Part shown: positions 34,552-45,500 of the stretch, piece by piece
How the letters are laid out: the number at the start of each line of letters is the position of its first letter
Position numbering within the stretch: the first letter of the stretch is position 1
Origin: Panax quinquefolius
Taxonomy: Eukaryota; Streptophyta; Magnoliopsida; Apiales; Araliaceae
Direction of reading: 5' to 3'
Length of the DNA stretch: 64,000 nt
Assembly: GCA_020205615.1 (NCBI GenBank)
Contig: CM035164.1
Location: 461,501-525,500 of the forward strand
Notes under the pieces: generated by a model
The model's database searches: none
What the model saw: only the letters and a program-made list of their open reading frames with translations
Told to the model about the DNA's origin: nothing
Position numbers and translations under genes: made by a program

Positions 34552-34785
34552 AATATATTTGGCTTTGTAGTGCAAATATGAACTGTTGAGGAATATCTTT
34601 GGCCTGTAGTGCAAAGATGAATTGTTGATGAATATCTTTGGCCAGTAGTGCAAAGATGAACTGTTAATGAATATCTTTTGCCCGTAGTGCAAAGATGACC
34701 TGTTGTTGAATATCTTTGACCAGTGGTGCGAAGATAAACTGTGGATGAATATCTTTGACCCGTAGTGCAAAGATGAATTTATTAG
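34552..34785 (+). repeat. 39-bp hairpin-unit array, about six copies
   Basis: The unit is exactly 39 bp (starts at 34591, 34630, 34669, 34708 and 34747). Each reads GAATATCTTTGGCC, a short loop, then GTGCAAAGATGAA and a spacer. Arms are kept better than loop and spacer. A worn extra unit precedes them. Confidence 0.9.
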
Positions 34786-35935
34786 TATGATTATGAACAT
34801 GAACTGTGATTTGGTATAACCATGATCTTTGATGTTTTAGGTAAAGACATGTGATGAAAATTATATTCGTCCTGGTACGAAGAGGAATTTAGAATCACAA
34901 TTATGATTATGAGATATTCATATAATTGTGGAAAGGGCTGTTGATTGATGTTCTGAGGATAAAACATTATTGGTGGACTTTTAACATGGAGAAGATAATA
35001 GATTGTATTGTCTATTTGACTCTTCTAATGGATTGCTCGTTCTGCTGCAACTATGGTTGAAATTTTTATCATCTACCATATATTATAAATCTCTGATTTG
35101 TTATTGATAAAGGCTATTGATAATTTAATTATCTTTATTCATGATATTCTTTATTGAGCTAGTTGTGCTCACCCTTTTTGCTTCATAATTCCTTTCGGGT
35201 AATAAAAGTGTAACCGGAGTTCGGCGGGGGTAACATGAGGAATAGAATGGTGGTCTTTAGGCATGGAGTTCTCCTAAACAGTATATAGACAAGTGTGTTG
35301 TATACATCTTTTAGTAGTTATATTTGGTGAATCATATAGGAGAGGCAAACCCAGCGTTGGAAGGGTGTTTTGCCACTATCATACAAGATGTCTAATGACA
35401 TACAACCTCGTGTCATCATAAGACGGGTTGTGCTCATCCACTTCTTTGAGTATATTCTGAGCATTACCTATATAATCTTGGTGTTTGTTTGAAGTATAAT
35501 TCTCGATTTGAGGCAGTGGAGATAATGATAAGTCGAGAAAACTCACCATTGGGAAGAATATGATAGTAATCTTCTCGTTTTTCTTTGGGGTCTATTAGAT
35601 TGAACCAGGATAATTACGTGGCCATATGATATCTATCATAACCTAGAAGCATGGCCTCCCATGTACGAAGGTTTCTTTGAGCACTTTCCAAAGATTCTAA
35701 TTTCTAAAACAATTTTTGACTATACATTTATGTAAGGTGTCATTGTGACGTGCTATCCAAGGTTGGGATTAGAGTCATAGTTGGTATATATATTTGTATC
35801 CAAACTCACAGTATATGTGTTGTTGTATTTTGCACGACAATTGTTGTAATAAAGTTGTAGTTGTTTTCTGTACCATGTATTTGGCGACTCAGAATAGGTT
35901 GGATGGAATGGACCTATTTTGGGATTGTCACATTA

Positions 35936-37180
35936 GGGCCTATTTGTTTTGCTTTGAAACGGTCTGAATGGCTCTGAATCTGAGCGATTTAGCCCTTCAG
36001 ACGGTTTGTTTACAAAATTTGAGATCTAAATTGATCTAAATGCATCTGACCGATTCTTTTAAAAAAATTGGGCTGAATCGGCTGAATCACGACTTTTACC
36101 CAAATAGCCTCGTTCTAGCGCTGCTCTGCATTTGGCTCTCCATCTCCTCTCTGCATCTCCATCTCCATCTCTGTATCGAGAGAGAAAGAAGCAGCTGAGG
36201 GCACAGAAGAAGAATAGTGAAGGCCAGGACGCCATTAATCCATCTTTTATTATTCAATTACCCGTTTCACCATATCCTGGTTTCTACATTTTTCGACCTC
36301 GATCTATTCTCAACTCTTGAGGTATGTTATTTTTTAGGGTTTTCTTACCTACACAATTTTTTTCTTTCTAGGGTTAAGATGATCTTCATGTCGAGATACA
36401 AGGCAATTCTTTTTCAACTAATTAAAAACTATTGACAATTAAAAATCAAAATAAATCATCTTCAACATGCAGAACGAATGAGGTGAACCTAGTTCTTTTT
36501 CCAATCTGGTTCTTTTCAAATGTCAAACAAGTAGCTATTTTTTTTGCTGATCGAAGTGTTTATTTGGATCTTTTTACCCACTTTGGTTTCTAATTTGTTA
36601 CAGGGTCTTATGAGTTTGAGTCCATATTGTAATAGTTAGTTTTCTAATTACTATATAAATTTTATTTGGTGTGTAAATTATTGTAATGTGTGAGATGTAC
36701 AAATATAAATACATCATACAAGCATAATAGCCACAATTTGATGAATCTTATGTATGAATTTTGGATCGATGGCCATAACTTTTGTATGAATTTGTTACTT
36801 TTGGTATATAAAGTGACTCACTGAAATTAATGTAATTACATTATTATGTTAACATGTTTGTTTAACTCGTTACATTTCTTATTTTCTATGAAACTTGGGT
36901 TTAAATTGTTTGAATTATTCAATACTTTGTTTGATAATTTATTTGAATTATTTATTTTTATTTGTTGTACAATGAATATTGTATTTAATTTTTTTAAATA
37001 CGTCCAGACAAAATTATATACTTGTTCATAATAGTATAGAGGGGTAAAATAGTAAAATACAGTTATTCAGATATTTCAAACATATCAATTATCAAACAAC
37101 TTTTTTCATTTAGATTCAGATTCAGCTGCAGCTCATTCAGATTCAGATTCAGATTCATTTAGTTTTTATCAAACAGCCCC
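35936..37180 (+). mobile_element. PIF/Harbinger-like element, 1.2 kb
   Basis: It is flanked by TTA (35933-35935 and 37181-37183). The ends are GGGCCTATTTGTTTTG and, inverted, GGGGCTGTTTGATAAAAAC, with subterminal CTGAATCTGAAT runs. Three smaller relatives are at 38701, 39189 and 50919. TTA duplication and a GG..TGTTTG terminus are typical of Tourist-type MITEs of the PIF/Harbinger group. The middle (~36100-36900) is not shared with the small copies. Confidence 0.8.
36115..36320 (+). other. Exon-like segment inside the Harbinger-like element
   Basis: A CT-rich stretch (CATCTCCTCTCTGCATCTCC) is followed by an exon-like run ending CTCTTGAG and a donor-like GTATGTTA at 36321. It resembles the 5' UTR/first exon of a plant gene. 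I cannot assign a product, and the open frames here are short. Confidence 0.3.
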
Positions 37181-37183
37181 TTA

Positions 37184-38016
37184 ATCGTCACTTCACATCA
37201 TTATTATAACGTCGACACAAAAATGTCTAATTATCCTTACTTGGACTCATACGTCCTATTTTGATGAGTTTTAGCCGATAACTTCAAATATTATAATTAT
37301 GGCTTTATCTGATTTAATTTTTCTTGAATATGCTGAACCATCATTTCTCCATTAATCCTTCATAATCATTTTATTATTTTTTATCCTCTTGGCCCTACTT
37401 GGTTAAAAAAGAAGTACACGTAAAAATAAATTTTATATTTTTTCAACTTTATTTATTATTTTTGAAAGGGTCATTTCTCTTCAAAATTAATAGTTTTTTC
37501 ATAATTTGAGATTAATTCCAAAAATCATCAAATTTGGATAGTAACTCCCTTATATCGGAGAGTAATTCCAGTAAGAATTCATCACGGTATGAGTTGCAAA
37601 ACTCCAGATATAACAGTTTTAATTTTTGAAAACCTAATTTTATTTTAATTATATCTCACTCATCCGAAGTCTGTTTGAGATCATTTTTGGACTGAACTTA
37701 CATTATTCTATAAAGCATTGATCACTAGAAGGCCTTAATTTATTTCACATTTCAAGTGGCCAAAACAGTTATCGAAAAATTTAGGGCATGAGGTTTGGCC
37801 AGTTTTTTCAAATTTCCCTACTTTGGTAGAAAAATTATCATAAACAATCTACAAGGAATTTTAGTGAAATTGTTTTTGGAGTGTTTAAAGGACTCATATA
37901 TCTATCCATCAAGACCAACCACACTTAAAAAATCATTATACATTGAGAGTTATGACTGTTCGATTTTGAACTTTTATTTTTGTGTTTCTAAGTTTTCAAA
38001 ACTTAAATGTTCATTT
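37184..38016. other. AT-rich spacer, nothing recognised
   Basis: Some stretches (GAGTTATGA..TTCGATTTTG, near 37940-37970) recall plant LTR or leader sequence, but no boundaries can be given and no gene is seen. Confidence 0.35.
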
Positions 38017-38018
38017 TA

Positions 38019-38680
38019 CAGTAAAACCCTTATTTAGAAATACTCTATATAAGAATAACCTCTACAATATTATAAAAAAAATTGGTCCCAATTTGGGCCA
38101 GTTATAAATAGAAATAACCTCTAAATTGTAATATGTTATATACTTTTGAAGTCCCAGATTAAGAAACTATATCTTTATATAGTAATAATTTCATATATAT
38201 ATATATAGAGAGAGAGAGAGACAATATTAATTTTAAAAGACTACATTTCCTATAAATAACTATATTTTCCTATAAAAGAATACATTTCCTATAAAGGACT
38301 ATATTTTCCTATAAAAGACCACATTTTCCTATAAAAGACTATATTTTCTAAAAAAGACTATATTTTCCTAGTTTGAAAATCTAAATAATTTATGTTTTCT
38401 ATAATTTTTTTCCATTGAATATTCTATAAATACCATGTACACAACTCACTATTTCAACCCATTTCAAAGGATATAATTTCATTTTCCTTTAGTAAATTAG
38501 CCATGCCTCCCAAAGACAAAACCCGAGTTCATCTCACAGAGTTCATCTTCCAAAGACAAAAGTGGATATTTTTGGGTGTTCAAAAAATATTTTGTACCAA
38601 TACCTCTATTTAGTAATAACCTCTCAATTAGGATACAAATAGTTTGGTCCCAAGTCTATTCCTAAATAGAGGTTTTACTG
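38019..38680 (+). mobile_element. Emigrant/pogo-like MITE
   Basis: Ends are CAGTAAAACCCTTATTTAG and, inverted, CAGTAAAACCTCTATTTAGG, flanked by TA on both sides. This terminus is that of Emigrant/Lemi1-type pogo-like elements of Tc1/mariner. Inside are an (AT)n(GA)n tract (38195-38220) and about seven copies of a 16-20-bp unit CTATAAAAGACTATATTTTC (38240-38375). A relative lies at 54636-55110. Confidence 0.85.
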
Positions 38681-38700
38681 TATTAACATTCATGTTCTTA

Positions 38701-39052
38701 GCGGTGTTTGATAAAAATTGAATGAATCTGAATCTGAAAGAGCTGAATCTGAATGAGTTGAATCTGAATGAAAAAGTTGTTTTATAATTGACATATTTGA
38801 AATATCTGAATGACAAAACTTTATTATTTTACCCCTTTGAAAAAATTCAAAATTGTTGTAAATTTATTTAATATTACTTAATATAATAGTTAATATATTT
38901 TTTAATTTTACAATTTTTGTTTACTTCATTCAGCTGCTTATTCAACCTTTCAACTAAAAAAATCTGACTTAGCCATTCAGCTCGTCCATCTTATCGATTC
39001 AACCATTCGTACTGACCGATTCAGCTTCATTCAGCTCTAAACAAACACTCCC
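38701..39052 (-). mobile_element. PIF/Harbinger-like (Tourist) MITE
   Basis: The 352-bp element is flanked by TTA (38698-38700 and 39053-39055). Termini are GCGGTGTTTGATAAAAA and, inverted, GGGAGTGTTTGTTTAGAGC. It shares subterminal CTGAATCTGAATG repeats with the copy at 39189, in opposite orientation. Confidence 0.85.
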
Positions 39053-39188
39053 TTAGTTTTTCATGCATGATCTAACATAAACCAAACACCATATATTAAA
39101 TACCACTTTATTCTCTAGGATTTACCATAGTCCTCCATCAAACACAACAAATGTCCCACAACAAATTATAAAAACATAAGGTAAATAA

Positions 39189-39516
39189 GGGGGTGTTTGT
39201 TTAAAGTTGAATGAAATTGAATCTGAATGGCTGAATCGGTCAGTGCGTTTGTTTTGGTCTGAATGACTGAATCGGTAAGATAGACGAGATGAATGGCTAA
39301 GTCAGATTTTTTGAGCTGAATGAAGTAATTTTTTTTAAAAATATTAACTATTATATTAAGTAATATTAAATAAATTTACAAAAATTTTGAATTTTTTTAG
39401 AGGGGGTAAAATAATAAAGTTTTGTCATTCAGATGTTTCAGACATGTCAATTATCAAACAATTTTTTTTCATTTAGATTTAGATTCAGATTTATTCAGTT
39501 TTTATCAAACACTCCC
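39189..39516 (+). mobile_element. PIF/Harbinger-like (Tourist) MITE
   Basis: The 328-bp element is flanked by TAA (39186-39188 and 39517-39519). Termini are GGGGGTGTTTGTTTAAAG and, inverted, GGGAGTGTTTGATAAAAAC. It is inverted relative to, and only 136 bp from, the copy at 38701-39052, so a transcript across both could fold into a long stem. Confidence 0.85.
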
Positions 39517-39971
39517 TAAGTTTATCAAGGGGTTTTATACCTTATTTGCTTTGATTGATTTATTTCCTTCTCTTTGCAAGCTTGTTTGCTTTTCTTCTCC
39601 TCTCCTCTCTTCCTCCAAAATCGCGAGTATCTCTCTCCTGTAAGCTCTCTCTATTGTTCTAACTATTACTTGATGAAATGAAGAAATGAAATGAAGAAGA
39701 GGTGTTGAAAATGAAGAATGAATGAGTATTTATAGAAATAGTTTGAATGAATTATAAGTTGGCCTCTCATGTTTGGTCTATTTTAGATCAAGCTCCTCCT
39801 ATTCTCTTTATTCCTACTAGGATCCACAAGGTTTAGTTGGTTAATATTCATTAACATTAAGCTTCCATTTTATTAACCTAAACAAGATTTAAAAGTTAAA
39901 CAAATTGGAAAACCAAGCTCCACTTTTTATAAAAAGTGATCGGAGGTTGTCAAGATTTTGATAGGAGTGGT

Positions 39972-40197
39972 TAGACCTGGCAAAGATGGTCTAAGTCTGT
40001 GGTAGAAATTGAGCTTTTCAATTGCAAAATTTAGCCTAGTAAAATTAAAAGCGCGTTTTACCTGACCTTGGTTTGGACCAAACCAAAAAAATAGCATAAA
40101 ATAAGCACGATTTAGCTTAGGAAAATCCGGGTCTTTTTGGCCCGGCCCGCCACTCGCTCCGCCCGTTTTAACTTGGCCCGCCCGTTTACCAAGTCTA
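39972..40197. mobile_element. hAT-like MITE, 226 bp
   Basis: A perfect 8-bp duplication GGAGTGGT (39964-39971 and 40198-40205) surrounds termini TAGACCTGGCAAA and, inverted, TAGACTTGGTAAA. The right part is GC-rich (CCCGGCCCGCC). 8-bp duplications with TAG..-type ends are characteristic of hAT elements. Confidence 0.9.
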
Positions 40198-40488
40198 GGA
40201 GTGGTTGAGAGTAGTTTAACCTCCCCCACATGACCAAAGTGGCCGATTGACCAATGCTTTGTTTGGACTTATCTTGTTGAACTACTCATTTAACACCTTG
40301 GGCTCTTTCAGTTACCTTAGGTTGCTTGAAACATGGGCTTTCAATTGCCACATAATGATGGTAAGGTATCTTGGGCCATTGTTTGGTTAATTGGACTCCT
40401 TGAAATATTGTTTGGTTACTTTATTTCTTTGTTTCCTTGTTTGGCACAAACAAGTTAGTAACTTCTTGTTTGAGTATTCTTTTCGACT

Positions 40489-40662
40489 AATGCTACAGAC
40501 ACAAATTAATTTATAAATTGTTGATGTGGCATACTTCACCTTAGTATATTGATCAATAAATTATTTCAATATAGTATTCGGCCCTACACAATATGTTGAA
40601 GTGGAGTATGTCACATCAAGAATTTATAAAATATTTGTAGAATAGTTTATGTCTGTAACATT
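40489..40662. mobile_element. Foldback MITE with ~50-bp inverted ends
   Basis: Ends are AATGCTACAGACACAAA and, inverted, AATGTTACAGACATAAA. Complementarity continues through ATAAATTGTTGATGTGGCAT versus ATAAATTCTTGATGTGACAT. Family and target duplication are not clear. Confidence 0.75.
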
Positions 40663-41101
40663 ATTCTTTTCTAAATATTAATGTTAATTTCATTCTCTTT
40701 ATTTTATTTTCATTGCACAATAAATTTCCAAATAAAATTGTACTTCATTAATAAAAAATTTATATAGCCCTAATTACAAGATCCCATGCTATACATAATA
40801 CACATATATTACATACGGCATTGCTTAAAAAATATGATTACTAATTAGTGTTTTTGATCATAATCAGTTTTAAAAAAGTAGTTTGTATTTGATAAATTCA
40901 AAAATACTTAAATTAATAATAAGTGAAAAATGTTTGGTATAAAAAGAATCGTTAATCACTTATTTCAAAAGTAAATTACTAAAAATGAATGTTTTAAAAG
41001 GTAAATATGGGTAATGGTTGAAATTACTAAAATAAATTGGGATAAATTAATAATATATTCGGTCAAACCTAATTATTAAATTCGGTAAATAATCTTACAA
41101 C

Positions 41102-41248
41102 AATGCTACTATCATATAAAAAAGGCTCACATAATACTCACATACACATATGCATTATGTGGGCCCTTGCTTGACATGTGAGGCCCACAAATATACATAT
41201 ATGTGTATGTGAAGATTATGTGAGCGATCATTATGTGATAGTAGCAAT
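41102..41248. mobile_element. Foldback MITE, 147 bp
   Basis: Termini AATGCTACTATCATATAA and, inverted, ATTGCTACTATCACATAA. The arms stay complementary (CTCACATAAT, CACATACACATAT) almost to the centre, giving a near-complete hairpin about 330 bp upstream of the chromomethylase start. Confidence 0.8.
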
Positions 41249-41493
41249 ATTTATAATCTTATTCTGATTATATTTATAAAAAATGATGAAATTTGGTTGT
41301 GAAAATATTAGTAATTCTTAAAACTAATTGTTTTTTACCGCATGTAACCAAACAGTCCCTAAAGCTCCAACGTTCAGAATTTCCCGGATGTCGAGGCATT
41401 ATTCAAAAATTCACTTCACACCTCTCCCCAAAATTTCAGCTTTTCCCGCCCACTCCCATCCCGCCTCTTCACAATTCATACCATAATCCTACA

Positions 41494-41500
41494 TATAAAA
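41494..41500 (+). promoter_or_regulatory. Candidate TATA box of the chromomethylase gene
   Basis: TATAAAA lies 82-88 bp upstream of the ATG at 41582. It is followed by a pyrimidine-rich stretch (TTCTCTCTCTACCTCTTC, then TTTCTCTCTCTATC) typical of plant 5' leaders. This would give a leader of about 55 nt. Confidence 0.5.
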
Positions 41501-41581
41501 ATTCCTTATCCCTCTACAAATTCTCTCTCTACCTCTTCTATACCCCCCTCTAAACTTTCTCTCTCTATCATCTCAATCGCA

Positions 41582-42538
41582 ATGGCAGGCAAACGAAAGG
41601 CTCCAAAATCAGCCACGACAAAGAATTCCAAGAGCAAAATAACAGAAGAACCGGCGTTGCGTGAAGAAGAACCGGCGCCGCAAATCAATGAAGAAGAACC
41701 AGCGGTGCAAAACGGTGAAGAAGAAGAACTGGCGGAGCTACAGAAAATCAATGAAGCAAAAGCTTCAAGAAGCTCGCCGAGATCGAATTCTGGACGGAAA
41801 TTGAAACGACAAAATGTTGAAGAAAGTGAAGAAGAAGAAAGTAAATTTATTGGCGAACCTATAGATAAAGATGAAGCTATTCGGCTCTGGCCCCATCGGT
41901 ATCTCAATAAGGTTCTCTTAAACTTTATCTACGTTAATTTTATTTGGGTAAATGCGTTTTCAGGTGTAAGTACTAATGTTCTATATATTTTTAATAACAG
42001 ATTAAGGGGAAAGAGGGTGTAGGATCTAAAAGGTATTTTTTGTTTAGTTATTTTTTTAAAAGATGTGATTTTTACTAGTTAACATGTGATTTTAATATGA
42101 ACAATAGTGATTTTTTGAACTTGTGCAGTAATGACGAGAAAGTTCAAGCTAAAAATCACTTCAAGCAAGCAATTGTAGATGGTCGTGTATTTTTTGCCCT
42201 GGGAGATCAAGGCTATGTGATGGTATAATTCTGAATCTGGGTTCTATGTATGTTAGTATTGGTTCATTAGCGCACTATTTTATGTTTGTTGTTTCTTCTC
42301 AATGTGATTGAGTTTTCAATCTGTTTCTGTGAGTATATTTTTTAATATTAGCCTCATCCTGTTTGGTGTGATTTTATTAGCTAATTATCACTGTTCTAAA
42401 AATCCTCGCCTAGGTCCGCCTAGGCCCCCCTTGGCGCCCCGCCTAGGCACTAGGCCCCTCTAGGAAATTAGGTGGAGCCTAGGCAAGGTCTATGCGGAGA
42501 GATTTTTTTAATTTTAATAAGTCTTGAAACTAAATTCT

Positions 42539-42577
<39 letters not shown>

Positions 42578-45500
42578 ATAATTTATCATATTAATAAAAC
42601 AGGTTGTAACATATCAAATCATAACAACAAGTGAACAATATTAAGTCAAAATGAATAATTTTATTATAGTTGTAATTTTTGAACTTGAACCAACTTCAAA
42701 TTATATAAATGATGATACATTTGTAATATTTAGTTTAATTCAATATAATTCTTAAATTTATGTTTAGTTTCTTAAGTTTTAATATGGAATTAAATTCTTA
42801 AAATTTTAAATTTTATTTATTAACAATCTTGTTTATAAATTTATAAATAAAACTAATACGTTAAAAATATGTTTGAATTTTGAACAATTGCATGCTTGTT
42901 TTTGAACTTTGACATTAGCAGCAATATGGATGTGTTTGAACTTTAAGCAAATGCCTTTATTATCTTTATTATAGATTGCTTTGCTATATATTATTGTTTT
43001 ATTTGGATAAATGTAAGTTAAAATATTAAAATTGACTTAAAATAAAAAATCCCGCCTAGGCCCCATAGGTGCTAGGCCCCCCCTAGCCGCCCGCCTCCCG
43101 CCTAGTGCCTTTTAAAACATTGCTAATTATGACTTTTTATACCTATTAACATTAATCCATGAAGCAAATTATATTGCAATAAAGTCAGGAAATAAATGTT
43201 AATTTTAGTTGTGAAATTATGAAGCAGTTTTTGAAATAACACCTCTACATAATAACGAGAGCAAAAGAATCACAGTTCTTTTACTTTCACTTAAGCTCCA
43301 TGTACATCAATTGAATTAGTGAATATAAATACTTTATATGATTAAATGATAAAATTTCAGCAAAAGGTGGACCTACTAGATATAATTAAATGGCTCATTG
43401 CATTCTTAACCTGTCTTTTTGCTTGACAATTAATCTAGGTTAAATCTTTGTTGGGTTATATAGATGTCATCATGGTGTTTAGTCCAGATCAAGCCTTAAA
43501 TTTACTGTCCCAACTCCCAATATTACAATTGTGTCATCTTAACTCAACACATACTCACTCAAAAGGTAACATGTTTTGATATGGTTTTGGTGTATTACAA
43601 TCCCCCTACTTCAATCCTTAACATCCTTGTTGTGGTTAGTTAATTCAAAGTCCACAAAATCACAATCTCTAGGCAATGTGTGGGCTCGAGACCCACCACA
43701 ACATGAGGTCCCAGTACTTTAATATCATCAACCCCAACCAGACCCAAACTTGAGCACAACTCAATTTTCAAATTTATTGTTCTAAGAGTACCATTGGGTT
43801 ATCTTAGCCCTAAACCATTGACTCACTAAGATTACATGACGCATGTATCATGGTTCAAAGTATCAGCCGAGTTGTCTAAAGCCCGAAATCTTGGTGGTTT
43901 GGTTTTCTAACTCTCTGATTCGATAATGAGTCACAAATTGTGATGTAAAGTTGTGTGTAGGTGAAGTTTTGTTGTACAAAAAAAAAACAAAAATGGTGTA
44001 ACGAGAAATTAAGGAGAAATAATAGTGAAACAGAGGAATTAAGGTGTACTGAAAAATCAACAAATATAACTCTTTTTGTGCAAAATAAACAAATGGAACA
44101 AAGGGAGCAATAGTAATAATATTATTACTCTTTTTGGGGGAAGATTAGAAGTAATAACAATAAATCAAATATGTATATTTACATGTTAACTAATAAAATA
44201 ATAATAAATAAAAAAGTGAAGCTCTGTCATAATAGTGTATATCGCCTAAAACGGTAACCTAGTGGAAAAGTCCCTTTTTGCAATCTATGTTGTTGCCATG
44301 ACTATGAACTAGACTTGGTACTCTTGGTAGTAACCTTACATATAAGCTAGGAACATATATTTTTCATTATCTTGGCGAATTGCCGTATCCTCTCATTTGT
44401 ACTCCTATTTTTGGGAAATCTTAGGGTATCTTTCTTCCTTTATAACTTATGTCTTTTGAATTATCTATGTTTTTTTGTTATTTTTTATAACTTATGTCTT
44501 TTGGATTATCTATGTTTTTTTGTTATTGTTTATGCCCAATGTTTATAGAAATACGAAACATATATTGCTTGTTGGATGTTTGTTGGTTTTCTCTTGTAAT
44601 ATCTTTTTGTTGATTTTTTTGTAACACACACATAAATATATACATCGTTAATGATATGTATATTTTATTTGTCTTCTAAAATAAAATAAGGAGAATATGT
44701 TATAGTAGAGAAATTATATATACTTGTAGCAAAATTGAGAAAACATGATATTATTTGGTGCGGTTTTGATTTTATGTGTGCGGTTTTGGCTAGTAACCAA
44801 ACCGAAACCATAAATTCGGTTTTTCAACCCCTTAAAACCGTCACATACTTCGGAATTGTTTGTGCGGTTTTAATTGGTGCGGTTTTTGGTGTGGTTTCGG
44901 TTCCAATTTGGTTCTTTGCTCAGCCCTACTTGAGTAGACAACACAAAGAAGGTAGCCATTCCCTCATGTTGAAATGTCTGTTAAATTAATTGCAACTTTT
45001 TAATATTTCCATGATGTTTTAATATTTTTATTGTGGTAGCTGATCGGCTATTAATTTAGATATTTGTTACAATGTGTTTTTACAATCATGAGGTGTCAAA
45101 ATGATAACCATAAGACTTGAACTTGGTGATTTATTTCTGTTAAATTTTGAAGGCAGAGTTGGTTCTGGTTCTTAGTAATTGTCCACATCAAAATTACTTT
45201 TTATTAAACTTAATAAAAGGCTGAAATAGAATGTCCTATAGGCATGGAATAATGGGTTCCAAGTATGAAAGGACTGATCTTGAGTTGAGCCAGGTATACC
45301 CGTAACAAAATTGAGAGCCTTTTGTTTCTGTTGACTGGTCTTTATTGCTCGTATTACACCAATACAGCTTTGTCATTGAATACGTTGCTTCTAGTTTGGG
45401 GTAATTTGTTGATAACATTTCAGCAGAATGTAGAGTAATCAGGCATATTAAATAGTTCATTGCTTCCAACAAGCTTGTTTTTTACTTGGCAGTTAATTTA

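Larger units (their letters stand above)
31988..35932 (+). mobile_element. Solo LTR of a long-LTR gypsy family
   Basis: A 3.9-kb LTR is flanked by the perfect duplication TTAGG (31983-31987 and 35933-35937). It starts TGTAAGACCCCG and ends GGGATTGTCACA. No internal region is present. It is homologous to the minus-strand solo LTR at 21592-25236 and, in its outer parts, to element C. It carries a TATA-like box at 33199-33207 and both repeat clusters. Confidence 0.9.

Noticed and set aside
40850..41356. Possible larger transposon ending ACCAAACAGTCCCT
   Set aside because: The right side looks like a transposon terminus (AGGGACTGTTTGGTT inverted), but no matching left end or duplication was found.
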